Part shown: positions 12,976-18,167 of the stretch, in pieces
Position numbering within the stretch: position 1 is the stretch's first letter
How the letters are laid out: the number at the start of each line of letters is the position of its first letter
NCBI GenBank assembly: GCA_045591565.1
Contig: JAZNTB010000041.1
Coordinates: 1 to 18,167, forward strand
Direction of reading: 5' to 3'
Length of the DNA: 18,167 bases
Source of the DNA: UBA1738 sp045591565
GTDB lineage: Bacteria > Bacillota > Clostridia > UBA1381
Notes under the pieces: generated by a model
The model's database searches: none
What the model saw: the letters and a program-made list of their open reading frames with translations, nothing else
What the model was told of the DNA's origin: nothing
Translations under genes and position numbers: made by a program

Positions 12976-13000
12976 GCAAATATTAGTAAGAGGGAAAAAG

Positions 13001-13507
13001 ATGGACTTTTTAGAAGTGGGAAAAATCATCAATACTCACGGCCTGCGCGGCGAGGTCAAGGTTGTTACATGGACCGATTCGCCGGAGGTCTTTGAGGAGC
13101 TTTCATATGTTGTGGCAAAAATGCGCGGCGAGGAGGTAAGGCTTGATATTTCAGGAGTCAAGTACCAGAAAAATAATATAATCGTGAAATTTGCACAGCT
13201 TGATTCGATTGAAAAAGCAGAACAGTATAAAAATGCGGTGCTTTTGGCATCGCGCGAGGAGCTTGGTGAGCTTCCGGAGGGTGTTTACTATATCGTAGAC
13301 CTTATCGGCTGTAGCGTTTTTGCAGACGGGGAAAAGGTCGGCGTTCTCGCTGATGTTTTTTCAACAGGCTCAAATGATGTTTATGATATAAAAAGAGAGG
13401 GCAGAAAAAATCTGCTCGTGCCGATTATTGAAGGAGTTTTGAAGTCGGTTGATATTCCGAACAGGGAAATTGTTATAAAAATACCCGAGGGGATTGAAGA
13501 CGAATGA
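13001..13507 (+). CDS. rimM: 16S rRNA processing protein RimM
   Basis: This is a 168-residue ribosome maturation factor that binds S19 and helps 30S head assembly and 16S rRNA processing. It begins FLEVGKIINTHGLRGEVKVVTWTD, the typical RimM N-terminal domain, and the C-terminal half has the PRC-barrel form (GVYYIVDLIGCSVFADGEKVG, then GSNDVYDIK and LLVPIIEGVLKSVDIPNREIVI). AAGAGGG lies just before the ATG. Its stop overlaps the trmD start as ATGA. Confidence 0.97.
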   Translation: MDFLEVGKIINTHGLRGEVKVVTWTDSPEVFEELSYVVAKMRGEEVRLDISGVKYQKNNIIVKFAQLDSIEKAEQYKNAVLLASREELGELPEGVYYIVDLIGCSVFADGEKVGVLADVFSTGSNDVYDIKREGRKNLLVPIIEGVLKSVDIPNREIVIKIPEGIEDE

Positions 13508-14241
13508 TTAAATTTGATGTATTGACGCTTTTTCCGGATATGTTCGAGGCGGTTTTAGGCGAGAGCATAACCGGCAGGGCAAGGGAAAAAGGACTTCTCC
13601 AAATGAACTTTATAAACATAAGGGATTTCACGAAGGACAAGCACAGAAGAACTGATGATTACCCCTATTCGGGCGGCGGCGGAATGCTTATGACACCGCA
13701 GCCGATTTATGATGCGTATATGAGCATCAGGGAAAAGTGTGAGGAAAAACCGCATACGGTGTTTTTGTCGCCGCAAGGAGCGGTATTTAACCAGAAAAAG
13801 GCGATTGAGCTTTCAAAAAAAGAGCACATCGTGTTTTTGTGCGGTCATTATGAGGGTGTAGACCAAAGAGTTTTAGATATGATTGTTGATGAGGAAATTT
13901 CGATTGGGGACTTTGTACTGACCGGCGGCGAAATTCCTGCGATGGCAGTCATTGATTCGGTGAGCCGTATGATAGACGGGGTTCTCTCGGAGGAAAGCTC
14001 TTATCAGAACGAGAGCCATTTTGCAGGGCTATTGGAGCATCCGCAATACACGCATCCTCAGGAATTCATGGGTGTAAAAATCCCTGAAATTCTGATTTCA
14101 GGGCATCATAAAAACATAGAAAAGTGGAAGCATGAACAGGCACTTATAGCCACGCTAAAAAAACGCCCCGATATGCTGAAAACGGCGGAGCTTACCAAAG
14201 AGGACATAGCTTTTTTGGAGCAATTTAAGGAAAAAAGTTGA
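13504..14241 (+). CDS. trmD: tRNA (guanine-N1)-methyltransferase TrmD
   Basis: This transfers methyl from SAM to N1 of G37 next to the anticodon in tRNAs reading CNN codons, which prevents +1 frameshifting. The 245-residue protein is a SPOUT-class knotted enzyme. Motifs: IKFDVLTLFPDMF at the start, DDYPYSGGGGMLM (51-63), FLSPQGAVFNQ (87-96) and GHYEGVDQRV (114-123) of the SAM-binding trefoil knot, and SIGDFVLTGGEIPAM (133-147). The ATG overlaps the rimM stop by four bases. It is the last gene of the operon here. The commonly following rplS (L19) gene is absent; a new promoter overlaps the trmD stop codon and leads to murA. Confidence 0.98.
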   Translation: MIKFDVLTLFPDMFEAVLGESITGRAREKGLLQMNFINIRDFTKDKHRRTDDYPYSGGGGMLMTPQPIYDAYMSIREKCEEKPHTVFLSPQGAVFNQKKAIELSKKEHIVFLCGHYEGVDQRVLDMIVDEEISIGDFVLTGGEIPAMAVIDSVSRMIDGVLSEESSYQNESHFAGLLEHPQYTHPQEFMGVKIPEILISGHHKNIEKWKHEQALIATLKKRPDMLKTAELTKEDIAFLEQFKEKS

Positions 14242-14266
14242 TTTTAGGCTGACAGTTTGGTATAAT
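14238..14266 (+). promoter_or_regulatory. Promoter of the murA leader
   Basis: TTGATT (14238-14243, overlapping the trmD stop), a 17-base spacer and TATAAT (14261-14266). The start near 14273 gives a leader of about 190 nt. Confidence 0.8.
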
Positions 14267-14272
14267 TAATAT

Positions 14273-14463
14273 ATGTGGATTTTTGGTTGGCAAAAATCCT
14301 GCGAGTTTGTAACTTGCATGCGGTCATTCTGACCGCTTAATGTCAATTGACGGCGCCTTTTAAAGTGTCCTTGAGAGCAAACATTTAATTAGACAGGTGT
14401 AGGAACAAAGCCGCTCAGGTTTCATATTATACAGTATGGAATTTTGAAGCAGGAGGTGTTCCT
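14273..14463 (+). ncRNA. Structured 5' leader of murA (candidate cis-regulatory RNA)
   Basis: This non-coding leader contains a series of hairpins: GGATTTTTG/CAAAAATCC (14277-14285, 14291-14299), TGCGAGTT/AACTTGCA (14300-14307, 14311-14318), GCGGTCA/TGACCGC (14320-14326, 14330-14336), palindromes GTCAATTGAC (14342-14351) and CTTTTAAAG (14357-14365), and TTTCATA/TATGGAA (14420-14426, 14435-14441). AGGAACA (14401-14407) is the exact complement of TGTTCCT (14457-14463), the spacer between the AGGAGG site and the ATG, so folding could block translation start. No intrinsic terminator or T-box TGGN element was seen. It does not match a riboswitch class I know. The regulatory role is inferred. Confidence 0.5.
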
Positions 14464-15717
14464 ATGAGTAAGCTGATAATAGACGGCGGGCGGAAAATGG
14501 AAGGAGAAATTGATGTCCAAGGCTCGAAGAATGCAGTACTTCCAATACTGGCTGCCACAATACTCAGCGATGGAAAGAATGTAATTCATAATTGCCCGCT
14601 ACTGCGGGATGTTGAAACTACCATAGCAGTTTTGGAGAATTTAGGCTGTGGGGTAAAGTGGGAAGGCAATTGTATCGAGGTTGATTCGGCGGATGTTTCG
14701 GGATATACAATTCCGGAGGAACTGATGCGGCAGATGCGCTCATCAATAGTTTTCCTTGGTGCGATAATCGCAAAATTCGGCAGAGCAAAGGTTTCCATGC
14801 CCGGAGGGTGTGAGATAGGAATGAGACCTATTGATTTGCACCTAAAAGCGCTCAGGCAGCTCGGCGTTGAAATCACCGAAGCACACGGGTTTATAAATTG
14901 CACAGCAAAAAATCCGAAAGCGGCAAATATTCATCTTGATTTCCCAAGCGTGGGTGCAACCGAAAATACGATGCTTGCTGCCTGCATGATTGAGGGAACA
15001 ACAGTAATTGAAAATGCGGCACGGGAGCCTGAAATTGTTGACCTTGAGCGGTTTTTAAACCGAATGGGTGCAAGGATAAGGGGAGCCGGAAGTGACCGTA
15101 TTGAAATTGAGGGAGTACATAAGCTGTACGGAACGGTACATACGATTATTCCGGACAGAATTGTTACCGCGACATATCTTGCCTGTGCTGCAGCGTCAGG
15201 CGGAACTGCTATATTAAAACGGGTAAACAGCAATCACACAGGTGCAATGCTGAATATCTTAAAGGATATGGGACTGCCGCTTTATGCAGAAAAAAACAGG
15301 ATTATAATTCTTCCGGCAAAAAGGCTGGAGAGCATCGGCACGATAAAGACAATGCCGTATCCGGGATTTCCGACGGATATTCAGTCACCGTTTATGGCGC
15401 TTTGTACGCAATGCTACGGCACGAGTGTGTTTGTGGAAAATATTTTTGAAAACCGTTTCCAACACATTGAAGAGCTTGTGAGAATGGGTGCGGATATAAA
15501 GGCAGACGGACGCATTGCGGTAGTTATCGGGAAAAGCAACTTAACGGGTGCAAAGGTGGTTGCGAAGGAGCTTCGCGGAGGTGCGGCGCTTGTTGTGGCG
15601 GCACTTGCGGCGGAGGGCATAACCGAAATTGAAAATGTGAAATTTATTGACAGGGGATATGAGAAAATTGAAAAATCACTATCCTCATGCGGTATAGATA
15701 TACGACGAATGGACTGA
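14464..15717 (+). CDS. murA: UDP-N-acetylglucosamine 1-carboxyvinyltransferase
   Basis: This is the first committed step of peptidoglycan synthesis: transfer of enolpyruvate from PEP to UDP-GlcNAc in the cytoplasm. It is the fosfomycin target. The 417-residue length is normal. Motifs: the N-terminal GSKNAVLPILAA with Lys22 and Asn23, RQMRSSIVFLGA (89-100), and PGGCEIGMRPIDLHLKAL with the catalytic Cys116, the residue modified by fosfomycin and here not the Asp form seen in resistant MurA. Further on are DRIVTATYL and PYPGFPTDIQ. AGGAGG (14451-14456) is 7 bases before ATG. The downstream neighbours are ftsQ and ftsZ, so wall precursor synthesis and division genes are grouped. Many Firmicutes have two MurA copies; which one this is cannot be told here. 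Confidence 0.97.
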   Translation: MSKLIIDGGRKMEGEIDVQGSKNAVLPILAATILSDGKNVIHNCPLLRDVETTIAVLENLGCGVKWEGNCIEVDSADVSGYTIPEELMRQMRSSIVFLGAIIAKFGRAKVSMPGGCEIGMRPIDLHLKALRQLGVEITEAHGFINCTAKNPKAANIHLDFPSVGATENTMLAACMIEGTTVIENAAREPEIVDLERFLNRMGARIRGAGSDRIEIEGVHKLYGTVHTIIPDRIVTATYLACAAASGGTAILKRVNSNHTGAMLNILKDMGLPLYAEKNRIIILPAKRLESIGTIKTMPYPGFPTDIQSPFMALCTQCYGTSVFVENIFENRFQHIEELVRMGADIKADGRIAVVIGKSNLTGAKVVAKELRGGAALVVAALAAEGITEIENVKFIDRGYEKIEKSLSSCGIDIRRMD

Positions 15718-15754
15718 CAGATTTCTGACATAAAACGAGGAAGGAATGTTATTA

Positions 15755-16543
15755 ATGGCCAGCAAAAGGGCAGGAGAAAGCAGCATACAGGCACGCCACA
15801 ACAAGAGGCGAGCGCAGCGTATTCGTGAACAGAAAATAAGAAGATACACCTTCTTTTCTGTGCTCGGCTTGATTTTTGTGCTTGTAATTATGTTTTTGAC
15901 TCCTCTTTTCAATATAAAAGCGGTAAATATTGCCGGAAACCAAAAGCTTTCGGCTGAGCAAATTATTGCCGAAACAGGCGATCTTACAGGCAGAAATTTG
16001 TTCTCTACAAGAAAAAGAACGATAAAGAAAAATCTTAAGGACCTTGCATATGTGGAAAAGGTTTCCGTCAAGAAAAAACCGTTTCCGCCTACGCTTTTAA
16101 TAGAAATTACCGAGTGCAAGCCGGCAGTTCAAATCAGCTTTGCAGAAAGTTTCATAGTAATCGATAAAACGGGAAAAATACTTGAGAAGACACAGGAAAA
16201 GCTTGAGGCAGTTCCTGTTTGCGAGGGTGTTTCGCTTGCCTTAGTTGCAGAGGGAGAAAGCATAGCTTTCAAGGATGAAGAAACACAAAAAATTGTAATG
16301 TCATGCATAGAAAATATGGATAAAGCGGATATAATAAACGGTATAACGGTGATGTCCTTTGAAGACCTTACCAATATTACCTTCAATTACCAGTCAAGAC
16401 TTGATGTTATATGCGGAACGCATATAGATTTTCAGCGAAAGCTTGCACTTTTCAAGGAAGCCATAAACTCAAATAAGCTGACGCAGAATTCAAGAGGGAC
16501 GATTAATCTTTCGACTACAGGTAAGGCAATTTACACACCATAA
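15755..16543 (+). CDS. ftsQ: Cell division protein FtsQ/DivIB
   Basis: This is a single-pass membrane protein of the divisome that joins the FtsL and FtsB (DivIC) proteins and regulates septal wall synthesis. The 262 residues have a short, very basic cytoplasmic segment (1-30), one membrane helix (about 31-50, YTFFSVLGLIFVLVIMFL) and an extracytoplasmic POTRA-type domain that starts NIKAVNIAGNQKLSAEQI, followed by the variable FtsQ beta domain. ATG at 15755 is preferred, with AGGAAGGA (15738-15745) about 9 bases before it; the ATG at 15746 touches that site. It follows murA by 37 bases and precedes ftsZ by 126 bases, so it probably shares the murA transcript. The low similarity usual for this family makes the call rest partly on topology and context. 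Confidence 0.9.
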   Translation: MASKRAGESSIQARHNKRRAQRIREQKIRRYTFFSVLGLIFVLVIMFLTPLFNIKAVNIAGNQKLSAEQIIAETGDLTGRNLFSTRKRTIKKNLKDLAYVEKVSVKKKPFPPTLLIEITECKPAVQISFAESFIVIDKTGKILEKTQEKLEAVPVCEGVSLALVAEGESIAFKDEETQKIVMSCIENMDKADIINGITVMSFEDLTNITFNYQSRLDVICGTHIDFQRKLALFKEAINSNKLTQNSRGTINLSTTGKAIYTP

Positions 16544-16596
16544 CTGTAAAAAATGCTCAAATATTATGTTTTTTTGAAAAAATATAAAAATAACTA

Positions 16597-16625
16597 TTGA
16601 AATAATTTGAAAAACATAGTACAAT
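16597..16625 (+). promoter_or_regulatory. Promoter of ftsZ
   Basis: TTGAAA (16597-16602), a 17-base spacer and TACAAT (16620-16625). A further TATAAT lies at 16633-16638 but has no -35 at a suitable distance. Separate transcription of ftsZ from murA-ftsQ is implied. Confidence 0.7.
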
Positions 16626-16669
16626 GAAAATGTATAATTATAGATAAATTAACTAAGGAGGATATATAA

Positions 16670-17821
16670 ATGGGTAACGATTTTGATTTTGTAGCCAACA
16701 CTGCCGAAGTACAGCCTACCGACGGTGCAAGAATTAAGGTTATAGGTATCGGTGGCGGCGGAAACAATGCAGTTGACAGAATGATTGAAGCAAATGTTGC
16801 CAAGGCAGAATTTATAGCAATAAATACAGATTTGCAGCAGCTTAAAACTGTAAAAGCTCCTGTTGCGCTGCAGATTGGTGCAAGACTTACACAGGGCTTG
16901 GGTGCAGGTGCAAAGCCTGAAATCGGCCAAAAAGCTGCAGAAGAAACAGAAAACGCAATCAAAGAGCTTTTGGAAAATACCGAAATGGTATTCATCACAG
17001 CAGGTATGGGCGGCGGAACAGGTACAGGTGCCGCACCGGTTATTGCAAAGCTTGCAAAAGAAATGGGAATACTCACTGTTGCAGTTGTAACAAAGCCATT
17101 CTTCTTTGAGGGACCGCAGAGAGCAAGAAATGCAGAAAGCGGTATTGAGCAGTTGGCTGCAAATGTAGATGCTATCGTTACAATTCCTAATGACCTCCTT
17201 TTAAAGACAGCAGATAAGAAAATTTCTATAAAGGAATCCTTCAAGCTGGCAGACGAGGTCCTTCGTCAGGGCGTTGAGGGAATAATCGAGGTTATTGCCC
17301 AGAACGGTATCATCAGCTGTGACTTTGCTGATGTAAGCACAATTATGCGTGATTCAGGTGTTGCTCATATGGGTATCGGTATCGGTAAGGGCGAGAATGC
17401 TGCTCAGGATGCAGTAAGAGCTGCTATCGAATCTCCGCTGCTCGAAACAAGCATTTCAGGCGCTCATAATGTTCTTTTGAACATCACGGGCGGAACAGAG
17501 TTCTCACTTGTAGATATGGGCGAGGTTTCATCAATCGTGCGTGAAATGGTTTCTCAGGATGCAACAATCATCGTGGGTACTGCAGTTGATGAAAATATGA
17601 AGGATGAAATTAAGGTTACACTTATTGCAACAGGCCTTAATGCGAAGAATAAAAGAGGCGCAAAGCCGGAAGGCTTTGGAGCAGCTCCTAAGGCTCCGGA
17701 GTTCTCATCAAGAACACCAAGCTTTGCCGCTGCAAATGATGATGACGCAATCTTCTCAAGAACATTGAAGCCAGGCATGGACAGCGTGAATGTTCCGTCA
17801 TTCTTCAAACCGAAGAACTAA
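16670..17821 (+). CDS. ftsZ: Cell division GTPase FtsZ
   Basis: This is a tubulin-like GTPase that polymerises into the Z ring at midcell. The 383 residues contain GIGGGGNNAVDRM (27-38), FIAINTD (48-54), the tubulin signature GMGGGTGTGAAP (112-123) and the C-terminal conserved peptide NVPSFFKPKN, equivalent to the IPxFL(R/K) site that binds FtsA and SepF, after a short linker. The T7 catalytic loop reads ISCDFADV (215-222): the two Asp residues (218, 221) are present, but the Asn that normally starts the N-x-D-F-A-D motif is Ser216. AAGGAGG lies 8 bases before ATG. Codon choice is that of a highly expressed gene. It follows ftsQ but has its own promoter and terminator. Confidence 0.98.
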   Translation: MGNDFDFVANTAEVQPTDGARIKVIGIGGGGNNAVDRMIEANVAKAEFIAINTDLQQLKTVKAPVALQIGARLTQGLGAGAKPEIGQKAAEETENAIKELLENTEMVFITAGMGGGTGTGAAPVIAKLAKEMGILTVAVVTKPFFFEGPQRARNAESGIEQLAANVDAIVTIPNDLLLKTADKKISIKESFKLADEVLRQGVEGIIEVIAQNGIISCDFADVSTIMRDSGVAHMGIGIGKGENAAQDAVRAAIESPLLETSISGAHNVLLNITGGTEFSLVDMGEVSSIVREMVSQDATIIVGTAVDENMKDEIKVTLIATGLNAKNKRGAKPEGFGAAPKAPEFSSRTPSFAAANDDDAIFSRTLKPGMDSVNVPSFFKPKN

Positions 17822-17829
17822 AATTGATT

Positions 17830-17858
17830 AAAACCGTCACATATGTGACGGTTTTTTT
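17830..17858 (+). terminator. Intrinsic terminator of ftsZ
   Basis: AAAACCGTCAC (17830-17840), loop ATAT, GTGACGGTTTT (17845-17855) form a perfect 11-bp stem continuing into a run of T's, nine bases after the ftsZ stop. Confidence 0.95.
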
Positions 17859-17871
17859 GTGCATATAAAAA

Positions 17872-17946
17872 GCATGCCCTGTGTCAGTGCGAATAACAAT
17901 CTCAATACATATTATCAACAATAAGCATTGTAAAAACAGAGCATGC
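17872..17946. repeat. Spaced inverted repeat downstream of ftsZ
   Basis: GCATGCCCTGT (17872-17882) and ACAGAGCATGC (17936-17946) are complementary at 10 of 11 positions, 53 bases apart. The rest of the 264-base gap between ftsZ and the next gene shows only AT-rich sequence, the ftsZ terminator and the promoter at 18017. The repeat may be a remnant element or a structured transcript; nothing decides this. Confidence 0.3.
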
Positions 17947-18016
17947 AACATTATGCTACCACACTTTTTTGATTTTGTAAACGGTAAAAATAAATAGAGC
18001 ATTTTTAAAGTTTATG

Positions 18017-18046
18017 TTGTAAATTGTAAAAGAAGTATGATATAAT
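18017..18046 (+). promoter_or_regulatory. Promoter of the YgjV-like gene
   Basis: TTGTAA (18017-18022), an 18-base spacer and TATAAT (18041-18046) preceded by TGA (18038-18040), an extended -10. The start near 18053 lies about 33 bases before the ATG. Confidence 0.75.
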
Positions 18047-18085
18047 AGAAAGGATTGGGAAATTGAGTATTGCAGGAGAAGAAAT

Positions 18086-18167
18086 ATGACGGAAACAATA
18101 GCACAGATTATCGGCATCCTTGCGATGGGCGTCAATATATTATCATTTCAATGCAAAAGGAGCAAGA
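18086..18167 (+). CDS. YgjV-like inner-membrane protein, 5' part only
   Basis: Only the first 27 codons are in the window. The N terminus TETIAQIIGILAMGVNILSF followed by QCKRSK resembles the start of YgjV family membrane proteins (first helix, then FQ and a basic turn), whose function is not established. AGGAG (18074-18078) lies 7 bases before the ATG and a good promoter is upstream, so this is a genuine start. The family call rests on one segment and is tentative. Confidence 0.6.
   Translation, partial: MTETIAQIIGILAMGVNILSFQCKRSK

Noticed and set aside
14371..14420. Slight likeness of GAGCAAAC ... CAAAGCC in the murA leader to the cyclic di-GMP-I riboswitch core
   Set aside because: Spacing between the two parts is too long, and the tetraloop, receptor and following CGG-type segment are not found; at most a chance match.
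14273..14463. T-box or transcription attenuator in the murA leader
   Set aside because: No TGGN-type antiterminator bulge and no hairpin with a T tract; if regulated, it is at translation.
16594..17244. 216-codon minus-strand frame opposite ftsZ
   Set aside because: Shadow of the ftsZ coding sequence; its composition (Ser, Ala, Pro, Ile rich) follows from reading ftsZ backwards.
17805..18002. 65-codon minus-strand frame with a hydrophobic segment
   Set aside because: It runs into the ftsZ terminator and end of ftsZ, and no ribosome site precedes its possible starts.
1..18167. CRISPR arrays, insertion sequences, phage genes, toxin-antitoxin pairs
   Set aside because: No regularly spaced repeats, transposase or integrase sequences, or small paired toxin-antitoxin frames were seen.

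Overview
The window looks like chromosome from an endospore-forming, moderately AT-rich Clostridia-type Firmicute. The signs are both subunits of dipicolinate synthase (SpoVFA/SpoVFB), strong AGGAGG-type ribosome binding sites, frequent TTG/GTG starts, tRNAs with encoded CCA, and a ylxM-ffh-rpsP-khpA-rimM-trmD operon. No phage, IS, CRISPR or toxin-antitoxin genes are visible; this is mostly core genome. Genus cannot be told from the sequence.

Layout. 1-1437 (minus): spoVFA-spoVFB, making the spore dipicolinic acid. 1536-2730 (plus): a rodA-type SEDS glycosyltransferase with its own promoter and terminator, divergent from spoVF. 2748-4184: a DUF3343 putative sulfur/selenium carrier overlapping a class V aminotransferase (cysteine desulfurase family). 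4270-4873: a five-tRNA operon (Gly-TCC, Arg-TCT, His-GTG, Gln-TTG, Lys-TTT) between a perfect-consensus promoter and a strong terminator. 4874-5072 is a gene-free, repeat-like stretch. 5120-8483: malic enzyme, a predicted ferritin-like helical-bundle protein, and class II fumarase, i.e. fumarate-malate-pyruvate metabolism. 8464-10605 (minus): a compact DUF1653-DUF5662-MATE operon convergent with fumC. 10629-14241: the ylxM-ffh-rpsP-khpA-rimM-trmD operon (SRP targeting, ribosome maturation, tRNA methylation). 14238-17855: murA, ftsQ and ftsZ (peptidoglycan precursor synthesis and division), with a long structured leader before murA and a separate ftsZ promoter. 18017-18167: a promoter and the first 27 codons of a YgjV-like membrane protein.

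Together, rodA, murA, ftsQ and ftsZ serve wall growth and division; spoVFA/B the spore core; ylxM to trmD the protein-synthesis and secretion machinery.

No clearly new protein system stands out. The best candidates for undescribed biology are non-coding. They are (i) the roughly 190-nt leader of murA, with several hairpins and a perfect 7-nt complement that would close over the region between ribosome binding site and start codon; (ii) the repeat-like segment after the tRNA operon; and (iii) long inverted repeats at the promoters of the DUF3343 and malic-enzyme genes. Two unusual gene-level details are an A1:U72 pair in tRNA-Gln and a Ser in place of the usual Asn in the FtsZ T7 catalytic loop.
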